DNA from: Fidelibacterota bacterium
Lineage (GTDB): Bacteria; Pseudomonadota; Alphaproteobacteria; Rhodospirillales; Rhodospirillaceae
Length of the DNA stretch: 64,000 nt
Assembly: GCA_947476625.1 (NCBI GenBank)
Contig: CANJRA010000004.1
Coordinates: 62,001-126,000 of the forward strand
Reading direction: 5' to 3'
The notes under the pieces are model-generated. The model was not told the origin of the DNA, searched no databases, and was given only the letters and a program-made list of their open reading frames with translations. The stretch's first letter is position 1; the number at the start of each line of letters is the position of its first letter. Below, one piece after another: positions 17,555-26,855 of the stretch. A program made the position numbers and the translations under genes.

Positions 17555-18136
17555 ATGGTAAAACTGACTAAGATCTATACGCGCGGCGGCGACAAGGGCG
17601 AAACATCGCTCGGCGACGGATCGCGCGTGAAAAAGTACTCGTTGCGCGTTGCGGCGTACGGCACCGTCGATGAAGCCAACTCGGCAATCGGCATCGTGCG
17701 CCTACATACCTCGACCTTGCCGGATGCTGCCGATCGCGATGCCATGCTGGAGCGAATCCAAAACGATTTATTCGACCTCGGCGCCGACCTTTGCACCCCA
17801 CCGGAAGACGGCGAAAACCCCGCCAAGGTTTTGCGCATCGTCCAGTCGCAGGTTGACCGGCTCGAGCGCGAAATCGACGTTATGAATGCCACGCTGCAGC
17901 CCCTTAATTCGTTCGTCCTGCCGGGCGGTCACCCGGCGGCTTCATATCTGCACCTGGCCCGCACGATCATCCGGCGCGGCGAGCGCGAGATCACGGAACT
18001 GGTCGGCCTCGAGGGTGTGAACCCGCTCGCATTGACCTACGCCAATCGCCTGTCGGACCATTTTTTCGTGATGTCGCGCCATATCAACGCGACAACAACG
18101 GGCGACGTTCTGTGGAAACCGGGCAGCAGCCGTTAA
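17555..18136 (+). CDS. Cob(I)alamin adenosyltransferase, PduO type
   Basis: A 193-aa ATP:cob(I)alamin adenosyltransferase that makes adenosylcobalamin. The N-terminal ATP-binding segment TRGGDKGETSLGDGSRVKK, YGTVDEANSAIG, the VLPGGHPAASYLHLARTIIRRGERE block and ALTYANRLSDHFFVMSRH at the end are all present, with a length typical of the PduO family. It faces the lptG operon divergently. An AdoCbl-dependent ribonucleotide reductase (nrdJ) occurs at 34.9 kb, so at least one consumer of the cofactor is encoded nearby. Confidence 0.95.
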   Translation: MVKLTKIYTRGGDKGETSLGDGSRVKKYSLRVAAYGTVDEANSAIGIVRLHTSTLPDAADRDAMLERIQNDLFDLGADLCTPPEDGENPAKVLRIVQSQVDRLEREIDVMNATLQPLNSFVLPGGHPAASYLHLARTIIRRGEREITELVGLEGVNPLALTYANRLSDHFFVMSRHINATTTGDVLWKPGSSR

Positions 18137-18194
18137 TTTTGGCGCAACGCAATATAAAACGTATTTATAATAGAATTACGTAATATTATTTCGT

Positions 18195-18223
18195 TTGACA
18201 GCTATGTGACCACAGACTAGTTG
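18195..18223 (+). promoter_or_regulatory. Possible sigma70 promoter for etfBA
   Basis: In the 183-bp AT-rich gap before etfB, a perfect TTGACA lies at 18195-18200, and 17 bp later TAGTTG occupies the -10 position (weak match). A strong ribosome site (AAGGAGG, 18306-18312) precedes the etfB ATG by 7 bp. Confidence 0.3.
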
Positions 18224-18319
18224 TTTTGCCGCTTTCGGGTAAACCGAAAAAGAGGCGGAGGCGCGAAGCGTGGGACTAGCGCTTTGACGGGGATTTCCTA
18301 AAAAAAGGAGGTTAATGGC

Positions 18320-19069
18320 ATGAAGGTACTCGTCACCGTAAAGCGGGTGGTCGACTACAACGTCAAAATTCGCGTCAAAGCGGACAAGACCGGCGTTGAA
18401 TTGGCCAACGTTAAAATGTCCATGAATCCATTCGACGAAATTGCAGTCGAAGAAGCCGTCCGCCTTAAGGAAGCCGGCAAAGTCACCGAAATCGTAGCCG
18501 TCAGTATTGGCCCCACCGCCGCCCAGGAAACACTTCGTACGGCGATGGCCATGGGTGCCGACCGCGGCATCCTCGTGCAGACCGATGCCGAAGTGCAGCC
18601 GCTGGCTGTAGCGAAATTGCTGAAAGCACTCGTCGAAAAAGAAAGCCCCAACCTCGTCATCTTGGGCAAGCAAGCCATCGACGACGATTCTAACCAAACC
18701 GGCCAAATGCTCGCCGCGCTGCTGGGCTGGCCGCAAGGCACCTTCGCCTCGAAGGTCGAACTCAGCGACAAGCTGGTGGTGACGCGCGAAGTCGACGGCG
18801 GCCTTGAAACCATCGGCCTCACGCTTCCGGTGATTGTCACAACCGATTTGCGCTTAAACGAACCGCGTTATGCATCGCTGCCCAACATCATGAAGGCCAA
18901 GAAGAAGCCGATCGACATTTTGGCACCGGACGCGCTGGGCGTGGATATCACGCCGCGCTTGGTGACTTTGAAGGTCGAGGAGCCCGCCAAACGTCAGGGC
19001 GGTACGAAAGTAGCGGATGTCGCGACTTTGATCGAAAAGCTGCGTAACGAAGCAAAGGTAATCGCATGA
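18320..19069 (+). CDS. etfB: Electron transfer flavoprotein beta subunit
   Basis: A 249-aa EtfB. Signatures are [19 protein letters not shown] at the start, [19 protein letters not shown], the AMP/FAD-site region [19 protein letters not shown], and the ETF-beta recognition stretch [13 protein letters not shown]. The EtfAB dimer passes electrons from acyl-CoA and other dehydrogenases to ETF-ubiquinone oxidoreductase. It overlaps etfA by ATGA, with an hbd-type gene after that, a common beta-oxidation-linked order in alphaproteobacteria. Confidence 0.97.
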   Translation: MKVLVTVKRVVDYNVKIRVKADKTGVELANVKMSMNPFDEIAVEEAVRLKEAGKVTEIVAVSIGPTAAQETLRTAMAMGADRGILVQTDAEVQPLAVAKLLKALVEKESPNLVILGKQAIDDDSNQTGQMLAALLGWPQGTFASKVELSDKLVVTREVDGGLETIGLTLPVIVTTDLRLNEPRYASLPNIMKAKKKPIDILAPDALGVDITPRLVTLKVEEPAKRQGGTKVADVATLIEKLRNEAKVIA

Positions 19070-19995
19070 CCTCGCTGGTCCTCGCAGAGCACGACAACGC
19101 GTCGATTAAAGCCGCCACGCTCAGCGCCGTTACGGCCGCGCAGCAAATCGGCGGTGATATTCATGTGCTGATTGTCGGCAAGGGTTGCGCCGCTGCCGCG
19201 GAAGCCGCCGCCAAGATCGCCGGCGTGACAAAGGTGCGCGTCGCCGATGCCGACCTTTACACCAATCTGCTGGCTGAACCCGTTGCGGCGCTGATCGTCG
19301 GCCTTGCCGGCGACTACTCGCACTTGATCGCCCCGGCCACGACCGGCGGCAAAAACATTATGCCGCGCGTCGCAGCCCTTTTAGATGTCGCGCAGATTTC
19401 CGACATCTCAGCTGTTGTTTCGGCAGATACGTTTGTCCGCCCGATTTACGCCGGTAACGCCCTGGCCACCGTGCAGTCGAAAGACGCAACAAAGGTGATC
19501 ACGGTGCGCGGCTCGACGTTTGATAAAGCCAAAGCCGACGGCGGCAGCGCCGCGATTGAAAGCGTCAACGCCGCGGCCGATCCCGGTGTGTCGCGCTTCG
19601 TCAGCCAAGCATTGTCCAAGTCCGAACGCCCCGAACTGACCGCCGCGCGCATTGTCGTGTCCGGCGGCCGCGGCATGGGTTCGGGCGAGAATTTCAAAAT
19701 CATCGAAGCGCTTGCCGACAAGCTCGGCGCGGGCGTCGGTGCATCGCGCGCTGCGGTCGATGCCGGTTACGTGCCCAACGATTATCAGGTTGGGCAGACC
19801 GGCAAGATTGTCGCGCCGGAATTATACATCGCCGTCGGCATTTCCGGCGCGATCCAGCATTTGGCGGGCATGAAAGACTCGAAGGTCATTGTCGCCATCA
19901 ATAAAGACCCTGAAGCACCGATCTTCACCGTCGCCGATTACGGCCTCGTGGGCGATCTGTTCACGGTCGTACCCGAGCTCACGAAATCTTTGTAA
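19066..19995 (+). CDS. etfA: Electron transfer flavoprotein alpha subunit
   Basis: A 309-aa EtfA. The C-terminal FAD domain is clear: [62 protein letters not shown] and [21 protein letters not shown]. The N-terminal half is the usual nucleotide-binding-like domain. Start overlaps the etfB stop. About 60 bp separate it from the next dehydrogenase gene. Confidence 0.97.
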   Translation: MTSLVLAEHDNASIKAATLSAVTAAQQIGGDIHVLIVGKGCAAAAEAAAKIAGVTKVRVADADLYTNLLAEPVAALIVGLAGDYSHLIAPATTGGKNIMPRVAALLDVAQISDISAVVSADTFVRPIYAGNALATVQSKDATKVITVRGSTFDKAKADGGSAAIESVNAAADPGVSRFVSQALSKSERPELTAARIVVSGGRGMGSGENFKIIEALADKLGAGVGASRAAVDAGYVPNDYQVGQTGKIVAPELYIAVGISGAIQHLAGMKDSKVIVAINKDPEAPIFTVADYGLVGDLFTVVPELTKSL

Positions 19996-20055
19996 TCATT
20001 GATTGAGGGGCCGGACTTACCTGTCCTCTCGTAACTATTTTAGGTGGATAAAATT

Positions 20056-20961
20056 ATGACTGCTGCAAGCGCATCCAAGGCTCCCATCACCATCCATAAA
20101 ATCGGCATCATCGGCGCCGGTCAAATGGGTTCCGGCATTGCTCATGTCTGCGCCCTGTCGGGATTTGATGTCATGATCTCCGACATCAGTGAAGAGCAAC
20201 TGGCCAAGTGCGTCGTCAACATCGACAAAAACATCGGCCGTCAGGTGAATAAGGGTTTCGTCAGCGAAGCCGATAAAAAGGCGGCGATGGACCGCATTAA
20301 GACCGGCGCCGGCATGGCCCCGCTGAGCGACCGCGATGTCGTCATCGAAGCCGCCACCGAGAACGAAGAACTCAAGAAAAAGATTTTCCGCGATCTTTGC
20401 CCGCACATAGGCCCCGACACGCTGTTGTGTTCCAACACCTCCTCGATCTCGATCACGCGCCTTGCCGCTGTGACCGACCGTCCGGAGCGTTTCATGGGCC
20501 TGCACTTCATGAATCCGGTGCCGGTGATGAAGCTGGTGGAATTGATCCGCGGCATCGCCACGGACGAAAACACCTTTGCCTCCGTGAAAACCTTCACCGA
20601 GAAGCTCGGCAAGAACACGGTGTCGTCGGAAGATTTCCCGGCCTTTATCGTCAATCGCATCCTGATCACGATGATCAACGAAGCGATTTACACGCTGTAT
20701 GAAGGCGTCGGTAATGTCCGCGCTATCGACGTCGCCATGAAGCTGGGCGCCAATCACCCGATGGGACCGCTGGAACTGGCCGACTTCATTGGCCTGGATA
20801 CCTGCCACGCGATCATGTCGACGCTGCATGACGGTCTAGCCGACACCAAATACCGCCCCTGCCCGCTGCTCGCGAGGTACGTTGAAGCCGGTTGGCTTGG
20901 TCGCAAGACCGGGCGCGGCTTCTACGATTACAGCGGCGCCGAGCCGGTCCCGACGCGCTAA
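20056..20961 (+). CDS. 3-hydroxybutyryl-CoA dehydrogenase
   Basis: A 301-aa single-function 3-hydroxyacyl-CoA dehydrogenase (Hbd/PaaH type). NAD motif GIIGAGQMGSGIAHVCALSG, SNTSSISITRLAAVTDRPERFMGLHFMNPVPVMKLVE (catalytic His-Glu region) and ANHPMGPLELADFIGLDTC are present. The frame also has a GTG at 20044, but that GTG belongs to a Shine-Dalgarno-like AGGTGG; the ATG at 20056 is the likely start. Neighbouring etfBA suggests use in fatty-acid or polyhydroxybutyrate-related oxidation. Confidence 0.95.
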   Translation: MTAASASKAPITIHKIGIIGAGQMGSGIAHVCALSGFDVMISDISEEQLAKCVVNIDKNIGRQVNKGFVSEADKKAAMDRIKTGAGMAPLSDRDVVIEAATENEELKKKIFRDLCPHIGPDTLLCSNTSSISITRLAAVTDRPERFMGLHFMNPVPVMKLVELIRGIATDENTFASVKTFTEKLGKNTVSSEDFPAFIVNRILITMINEAIYTLYEGVGNVRAIDVAMKLGANHPMGPLELADFIGLDTCHAIMSTLHDGLADTKYRPCPLLARYVEAGWLGRKTGRGFYDYSGAEPVPTR

Positions 20962-20984
20962 TCTGAGCTGTGACGGTAGGGACG

Positions 20985-22595
20985 ATGCCTTCGCGCGTTC
21001 GTCCCTACCTGTTGCTCACGCTGCTGTGTGCCCTGCTGTTTCTGCCGGGCATTGCGTCCATCCCGCCGATCGACCGCGACGAGGCACGCTTCATGCAGGC
21101 CACCAAGCAGATGCTGGAAACCGGCGACTGGATTCAGATTCGTTTCCAGGACGAACCCCGCAATAAAAAACCCATCGGCATTTACTGGCTGCAAGCGACA
21201 GCGGTGAAAGCTTTGGGGCAGGATCTGACGGCAACATGGCCGTACCGCCTGCCGTCGGTTTTGGCAGCGTGGCTCGCAGTCATGATGACCTGCTATGCCG
21301 GACGGCGGCTGTTTAATCCCCGCGCCGGACTGATCGCAGGCGCGGCACTGGCCACAAGCTTCATCGTCGTCTTCGAAGCCCATATCGCCAAGACCGATGC
21401 CACATTGCTTGCCGCGACCACCGCCGCGATGGCGATGCTGGCGGTGATGTACACTTCGCGCGAGACGTCCCTGCGTCACGCATTGTGGTTCTGGCTGGCG
21501 CTCGGCGTCGGCATTCTGATCAAAGGGCCGGTCATTCTGCTCGTGGCGGGGGCTACCATCGTCGCCCTCGGCATCGCCGACCGCGATATGCGTTTGCTCA
21601 AATCGTTGCGCGTAGAGCTTGGCATTCCGATTGTACTGATTGTCGTTCTGCCCTGGCTGATCGCGATTTCAAGCACGGGCCAAAGCAGTTTTGTCGGCGA
21701 CGCGCTGCGTCAGGATTTATTGCCCAAACTCATCGGCGGCGCCGAGAGCCACGGCGCGCTGCCCGGCACGTATCTGTTGTCGTCCTTGCTGACGGCATGG
21801 CCATGGTCGGTGCTGGCGCCATTTGTGCTGATCGCCGGTTGGAAGCACCGCACGCAACCCGCGGTGCGATTCTGTCTAGCTTGGTTGATTCCAGCGTGGA
21901 TCGTTTTCGAAATCGTCCCCACCAAACTGCCGCACTACACGATGCCGCTTTACCCGGCCTTGATGCTGCTGACCGGCTGGGCGCTGAGTGAGACTGCGGA
22001 AAGTCAGACCCTTCTGAGGAACATGCTGAGTCGTTTCGGATCGGCCTATCGCATTTTATGGGCGCTGGTAGCAGCAGCTATGGGCGCGGCTATTGTCTAC
22101 GCGACTATGACATACGGCCAAGTAGCGTGGCTTGGTGCGAGTGCCGCGGCGCTCGCGGCTATATTTGCCGGAGTCTGGGCGGTATTTTTCATCCGCCGTT
22201 CGCAAGCGTGGATCGGCCTGGCAGCGGCAAGTCTGTTGTTCGGCTTTTTTGTCTTCGGTGGCACGATGCCATACTTGGAACGCTTGGCAGTCAGTGTGCG
22301 TTTAAGCGCGGCACTGGCGCCATTTTCCGAACCGGCCGCGCTGGCGGAATTCCACGAACCATCGGCGGTTTTCTTGCTGGGAACGCATACACGGCTCACG
22401 ACTGTCGAAGGCGCTGTCGCCTATGCCATGAGCGCGCCGGACAGGCCCGCCGTTATTCCCAAGGCCGCCATGGAAACTGCCCGCGCGCGCGCCGAAGGCC
22501 GCGAGATCGTCTCGCGCGGAGACGTCAGCGGTTATAATTATTCGCGCAGCAAACCGGTAGATCTTGTAGTGATCGTCATTGGAGGTCCGCGATGA
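20985..22595 (+). CDS. GT39-family (ArnT/PMT-like) membrane glycosyltransferase
   Basis: About 536 aa, with around 10-12 membrane helices and the GT39 catalytic loop PPIDRDEARFMQATKQMLETGDW after the first helix, where the Asp-Glu pair is typical of ArnT. RNKKPIGIYWLQA and WPYRLPSVLAAWLAVM follow, also ArnT-like. Such enzymes transfer sugars from polyprenyl-phosphate donors to lipid A or proteins in the periplasm. I chose the ATG at 20985 with TAGGGA before it; a GTG at 20970 in frame is the alternative. It overlaps the following PAP2 gene by ATGA, so the pair may act on the same lipid. Confidence 0.88.
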   Translation: MPSRVRPYLLLTLLCALLFLPGIASIPPIDRDEARFMQATKQMLETGDWIQIRFQDEPRNKKPIGIYWLQATAVKALGQDLTATWPYRLPSVLAAWLAVMMTCYAGRRLFNPRAGLIAGAALATSFIVVFEAHIAKTDATLLAATTAAMAMLAVMYTSRETSLRHALWFWLALGVGILIKGPVILLVAGATIVALGIADRDMRLLKSLRVELGIPIVLIVVLPWLIAISSTGQSSFVGDALRQDLLPKLIGGAESHGALPGTYLLSSLLTAWPWSVLAPFVLIAGWKHRTQPAVRFCLAWLIPAWIVFEIVPTKLPHYTMPLYPALMLLTGWALSETAESQTLLRNMLSRFGSAYRILWALVAAAMGAAIVYATMTYGQVAWLGASAAALAAIFAGVWAVFFIRRSQAWIGLAAASLLFGFFVFGGTMPYLERLAVSVRLSAALAPFSEPAALAEFHEPSAVFLLGTHTRLTTVEGAVAYAMSAPDRPAVIPKAAMETARARAEGREIVSRGDVSGYNYSRSKPVDLVVIVIGGPR

Positions 22596-23260
22596 CATCA
22601 AGACATGTACTTGTGCAGCGCTTGCTATGGGCCGGTCTCGCGACAGCCATTGTCGCCGCTGTTTTGATTATCTGGGTGGATATTCCGCTCGCGCATTTTT
22701 TCGAAGGCTACAAACAAACCTGGTGGTCGCGCTTTTTCGCCGCGATTACCGATTTCGCCAGCGGCTACATTTGGTACACACTATGCGCCCTTGGCATCGG
22801 CGCAGCTTATGTGCGTCACAAACGGCGCAACGCTAATCCGTCAGCGTTTATACGAGAAAGCCGTGCTTGGCTGTTCATGATCGCCGCCATGGCCAGTTCG
22901 GGAGCCGCCATCAATATTTTGAAGGTCGCCATTGGACGCGAGCGTCCGCGGTTTTTATTTCGCGATGGTACCGCGGACTTTCATCCCTTCAGCGTCAGAC
23001 TATCCGATTGCGGCTTTCCATCGGGACACACGCAATCCATCTGCGCGGCGATGTTATGCCTATGGTTTATCTATCCGCCGCTGCGATGGCTGTATGTGGC
23101 GGCGGCGGTGCTGATCAGCGCCAGCCGCGTGGTTATCACGGCGCACTATGCCGGTGATGTGGTCGCGGGAATGTATGTCGCGATTGTCGCCGTGGTGTTG
23201 TGGCGCTGGTGGTTCGAGCGCGGCGGCGTGCCGCTCGCACTCGAACGCACATCAGGCTAA
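22592..23260 (+). CDS. PAP2-family membrane phosphatase
   Basis: A 222-aa membrane protein with six predicted helices and well-kept PAP2 motifs: KVAIGRERPRF, CGFPSGHTQSI and SRVVITAHYAGDVVAGM. Substrates of the family include lipid A 1-phosphate and undecaprenyl diphosphate. Translational coupling to the GT39 enzyme suggests lipid A modification, for example dephosphorylation paired with glycosylation, or recycling of the spent carrier. It is not closely similar to the PAP2 protein at 15649-16329. Confidence 0.9.
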   Translation: MTSRHVLVQRLLWAGLATAIVAAVLIIWVDIPLAHFFEGYKQTWWSRFFAAITDFASGYIWYTLCALGIGAAYVRHKRRNANPSAFIRESRAWLFMIAAMASSGAAINILKVAIGRERPRFLFRDGTADFHPFSVRLSDCGFPSGHTQSICAAMLCLWFIYPPLRWLYVAAAVLISASRVVITAHYAGDVVAGMYVAIVAVVLWRWWFERGGVPLALERTSG

Positions 23261-23899
23261 TCAGCTTTTATCCAATAAATCGCGTATCAGTTTTTCGATC
23301 TCGGGCGAATTCCAATCAACCTCGCCTTCGACGCGCGCGACTTCCAGGCCGGCCTTATTGACGATCAGCGACGTCGGCAAGCCGCGCAGCTGGGCGTCAC
23401 GGGAGAATTTGCCCAGTGGTTCGACGTAGAGGGCTAAATTCTTCCAGCCGTTTTTCTCGGAAAAGGGTTTGGCGACCTTCGCGCCTTCGCGGTCTTGGGA
23501 GATTGTGACGACCTGGAAGCTGTCGCCACCCAACTTGGCCTCGAGACTGTCGAGCATCGGCATTTCCTTGACGCACGGGGCGCACCACGTTGCCCAGAAA
23601 TTCACCACCAGCACTTTACCCTTAAAGGCCGCCAGCGTTTGGTCCGCATCGGCCCCATCCTTGAAGACCGTCGCTGCGACCGGTTGCGGCGTCTCATGCC
23701 AGACAAAATCGGCGGCCGAGGACTTATTGAGGTCCGCTGCGGACTTTTCCGCTTCGGGTGCCTTTTGGGCCTCCTGCGGGGCGTCGGCCTGCTTGCCGCC
23801 GCTTGCCACCACCGCCACGGCAATGATAATCACCGCGACAATAACCGAGGGCACCAGTATCCGGGGTTTTTGAAACCAACGGGATGTATCATTCGGCAT
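23261..23899 (-). CDS. tlpA: TlpA-like thiol-disulfide oxidoreductase
   Basis: A 212-aa membrane-anchored thioredoxin-fold protein. An N-terminal helix (VPSVIVAVIIIAVAVVA) tethers a flexible Pro/Glu/Lys-rich linker (~35-65) and a periplasmic domain with VVNFWATWCAPCVKEMPML (CxPC active site) and a LRGLPTSLIVNKAG cis-Pro loop. TlpA reduces periplasmic cysteines, classically in cytochrome oxidase assembly. It is divergent from argH, an arrangement common in alphaproteobacteria; the 73-bp gap must hold both promoters. Confidence 0.93.
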   Translation of the reverse strand: MPNDTSRWFQKPRILVPSVIVAVIIIAVAVVASGGKQADAPQEAQKAPEAEKSAADLNKSSAADFVWHETPQPVAATVFKDGADADQTLAAFKGKVLVVNFWATWCAPCVKEMPMLDSLEAKLGGDSFQVVTISQDREGAKVAKPFSEKNGWKNLALYVEPLGKFSRDAQLRGLPTSLIVNKAGLEVARVEGEVDWNSPEIEKLIRDLLDKS

Positions 23900-23972
23900 A
23901 TTTTATCTCCCCTTCACGCCAACAGCCGGTAGGCGTGATATATAGTGGCTGATCCTAGGCCAAGGCTAGCAT

Positions 23973-25370
23973 ATGACGAGTAAAATTTGGGGCGGTCGGT
24001 TCTCCGCCGGTCCCTCCGCCATCATGGAGGAGATTAACGTCTCCGTCGGGTTTGACCAGCGCCTTGCCAAGCAGGATCTGCACGGCAGCCGCGCTCACTG
24101 TTCCATGTTGGTGGCCCAGGGCATTATCAGCCCGGAAGACGGCGACGCCATCCAAGAAGGCCTGCTGCGCATCGAGAAGGAAATCTCCGGCGGCAATTTC
24201 CTCTTCAAGCGCTCGCTCGAAGATGTGCACATGAACATCGAAAGCCGCCTGACCGACCTGATCGGCGCGCCGGCAGGACGTTTGCATACCGCACGCTCGC
24301 GCAATGATCAGGTAGCGACCGACTTCAGAATGTGGGTACGCGCGGCGTTCAGCACCATCGACGAAGAAATCATGAAACTGCAATCGGTGCTGATCGACAA
24401 AGCCGAGCAGCATGCGGGCGCCATCATGCCGGGTTTCACCCACCTACAGGCGGCGCAGCCGGTAACTTTCGGCCACCATCTTTTAGCTTACGTCGAAATG
24501 TTCGGCCGCGACCGCAGCCGGATGATCGATGCGCGCAAACGGTTGAACGAATGTCCACTTGGCGCCGGCGCACTGGCCGGCACGTCGTTCCCGATCGACC
24601 GCGCGCTGTCGGCGCAGAAACTCGACTTCGACCGCCCCATGGCCAATTCCATGGATGCTGTCTCCGACCGCGATTTCGCTTTGGATTTCCTGTCGGCGGC
24701 GGCGATCCTGGCGATGCATATGTCGCGCCTTGCCGAAGAAATGGTGAACTGGTCGAGCGCGCAGTTCGGCTTCATCCGCTTCTCGGACGCGTTCTCCACC
24801 GGCAGTTCGATGATGCCGCAAAAGCGCAACCCCGACGCCGCCGAACTCGTGCGCGGCAAAACTGGCCGCATCTTCGGCGGATTGATGTCGCTGCTGACGG
24901 TGATGAAAGGTCTGCCGCTGACCTATTCGAAGGACATGCAAGAAGACAAGGAAACCGTGTTTGCGGCCTTCGACACGATGGAGCTTTGCCTGGCCGCGAC
25001 CACTGGCATGATTGTCGATATGCAACCGAACGCCGAGCGTATGCGCGAAAGTGCCGCGGCGGGTTTCACAACTGCGACGGACTTGGCCGATTGGCTGACG
25101 CAGGCGCTGAATATTCCCTTCCGCGAGTCACATCACATTACGGGTAAGGTCGTAAAACTGGCCGAAGGCAAAAACTGTCTGCTGTCCGATCTTAGCCTCA
25201 CCGAAATGCAAAGCGCTGAGCCGCGCATTACGCAGGATGTCTTCAAGGTGCTGACGCCGGAAGCGTCCGCCGCCAGCCGCAATAGTTTCGGCGGCACCGC
25301 GCCCGACAATGTGCGCGCGCAGGTCAAAGCCGCACGCGAACGCTTTCTGAACAAAGGCAGATTTTCATGA
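23973..25370 (+). CDS. argH: Argininosuccinate lyase
   Basis: A 465-aa fumarase/aspartase-superfamily lyase, full length. The family signature [12 protein letters not shown] is intact, as are [11 protein letters not shown] at the N-terminus, [14 protein letters not shown] and [18 protein letters not shown]. It cleaves argininosuccinate to arginine and fumarate, the last step of arginine synthesis. It overlaps the lptM start by ATGA, and lysA follows, giving the argH-lptM-lysA operon seen in many proteobacteria. Confidence 0.98.
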   Translation: MTSKIWGGRFSAGPSAIMEEINVSVGFDQRLAKQDLHGSRAHCSMLVAQGIISPEDGDAIQEGLLRIEKEISGGNFLFKRSLEDVHMNIESRLTDLIGAPAGRLHTARSRNDQVATDFRMWVRAAFSTIDEEIMKLQSVLIDKAEQHAGAIMPGFTHLQAAQPVTFGHHLLAYVEMFGRDRSRMIDARKRLNECPLGAGALAGTSFPIDRALSAQKLDFDRPMANSMDAVSDRDFALDFLSAAAILAMHMSRLAEEMVNWSSAQFGFIRFSDAFSTGSSMMPQKRNPDAAELVRGKTGRIFGGLMSLLTVMKGLPLTYSKDMQEDKETVFAAFDTMELCLAATTGMIVDMQPNAERMRESAAAGFTTATDLADWLTQALNIPFRESHHITGKVVKLAEGKNCLLSDLSLTEMQSAEPRITQDVFKVLTPEASAASRNSFGGTAPDNVRAQVKAARERFLNKGRFS

Positions 25371-25507
25371 CGACCTTCGCCCGCCATTTCGGCCTTGCCG
25401 TGATGATCCTGTGCCTGACGTTAAGTCTCGCGGGATGCGGCAAGAAGGCGCCGCCTACCCCGCCGGAAGGCTCGACCTATCCGCGCCAATATCCAAAGCC
25501 GCAGTAA
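25367..25507 (+). CDS. lptM: Small lipoprotein, LptM (YifL) family
   Basis: A 46-aa lipoprotein precursor: a hydrophobic signal ending LSLAGC (lipobox, Cys24), then [11 protein letters not shown] and a proline/tyrosine-rich tail. This LxGCGxKxPxxxP composition and the argH-lptM-lysA position match LptM, a small outer-membrane lipoprotein that assists disulfide maturation of the LPS translocon LptD in E. coli. The ATG overlaps the argH stop, and lysA begins 6 bp downstream. The role here is inferred from position and motif. Confidence 0.85.
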   Translation: MTTFARHFGLAVMILCLTLSLAGCGKKAPPTPPEGSTYPRQYPKPQ

Positions 25508-25513
25508 AATACG

Positions 25514-26785
25514 ATGCATCACTTTATTTACGGAAACGGCGTCCTGCACGCCGAAGACGTCGCTCTACCGCGTATCGCTGACGAGGTCGGAACGCCGTTT
25601 TATTGCTATTCCACCGCCACCCTGACGCGGCATTACCGTGTCTTCGCGTCCGCGCTGGCCGGTTTGGACGCAACAGTGTGCTTCGCGATCAAAGCTAACA
25701 GCAATATCGCCGTCATCCGCACACTCGTGGAGTTGGGTGCGGGATGCGACGTGGTGTCGGGCGGTGAGCTGCAGATTGCGCTCAAGGCCGGCGCCTCGCC
25801 GGAAAAAATTGTTTTTTCCGGTGTCGGCAAAACCGAAGCGGAAATACGCCTCGCCTTGGCGTGCGGCGTCGGCCAAATCAACGTTGAGTCCGAAGCCGAA
25901 TTGGAAACCCTCAGCCGCATTGCGACCGGCATGGGCAAAACCGCGCGCATCGCACTACGCGTCAATCCGGATGTCGAGGCCGGAACTCACGACAAAATTT
26001 CCACCGGCCGCAAGGAAGACAAATTCGGCGTCGACTGGACGCTGGCTCCGGCGCTCTATCGCAAAGCGCGCGCGCTCCCGGGCATCGATCCGTCCGGCGT
26101 GGCCGTGCACATTGGCTCGCAGATCACATCACTCGCGCCATTCGAAGCGGCGTTCACACGCGTGCGCGATTTAGTCGTGATGCTGCGCGCCGACGGTTTC
26201 GATATTCGCCACCTCGATCTCGGCGGCGGCCTCGGCGTCCCTTACGATCATTCCAGCAACGTTGTGCCGCCCAGCCCGGAAGAGTACGGCGCCATGGTCA
26301 AGCGCACGGTCGGGGACATCGGTTGTAAGTTCACTTTTGAGCCGGGACGCGTGATTGTCGGCAACGCCGGCATCATGGTGTCGCGGGTCATTTCCATCAA
26401 AGAAACCCCCAGCCGTCGGTTTGTGATCGTCGACGCCGCCATGAACGATCTCGTCCGCCCCGCCATGTACGGCGCGCGTCATGAGATCCTTGCGGTTCAG
26501 GAAGCGCCCACCAGCGCGGTCTTCGAACCCGCAGACGTGGTTGGACCGGTGTGCGAGACGACCGACTGCTTTGCCAAGGCTTACCCCCTGCCGTCCTTGA
26601 AGGAAGGGGATTTGGTGGCTTTTCTCACCACCGGCGCATACGGCGCGGTCATGGCATCCGGTTACAATGCGCGACCGTTGGTGCCGGAAGCCATGGTGTC
26701 CGGCAGCAAGTTCGCCGTTGTCCGTCGCCGCCCGAGTTTTGCCGAAATGATGGCCCTTGAGCAGATGCCCCCCTGGATTGCGTAA
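25514..26785 (+). CDS. lysA: Diaminopimelate decarboxylase
   Basis: A 423-aa fold-type III PLP decarboxylase making lysine from meso-diaminopimelate. Motifs are FAIKANSN (PLP lysine), GAGCDVVSGGEL, HIGSQITSLAPF, the HLDLGGGLGVPY phosphate loop, EPGRVIVGNAG, and CETTDCFAK with the catalytic Cys from the other protomer. GAYGAVMASGYNARPL lies near the C-terminus. Full length; third gene of the argH operon. Confidence 0.98.
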   Translation: MHHFIYGNGVLHAEDVALPRIADEVGTPFYCYSTATLTRHYRVFASALAGLDATVCFAIKANSNIAVIRTLVELGAGCDVVSGGELQIALKAGASPEKIVFSGVGKTEAEIRLALACGVGQINVESEAELETLSRIATGMGKTARIALRVNPDVEAGTHDKISTGRKEDKFGVDWTLAPALYRKARALPGIDPSGVAVHIGSQITSLAPFEAAFTRVRDLVVMLRADGFDIRHLDLGGGLGVPYDHSSNVVPPSPEEYGAMVKRTVGDIGCKFTFEPGRVIVGNAGIMVSRVISIKETPSRRFVIVDAAMNDLVRPAMYGARHEILAVQEAPTSAVFEPADVVGPVCETTDCFAKAYPLPSLKEGDLVAFLTTGAYGAVMASGYNARPLVPEAMVSGSKFAVVRRRPSFAEMMALEQMPPWIA

Positions 26786-26855
26786 ATAGGCGCGGGCGGG
26801 GGACCCCCTGCGCCCATTATTGAACCGGCGCATATAAGGCCGTAGTCTTGCGGCC

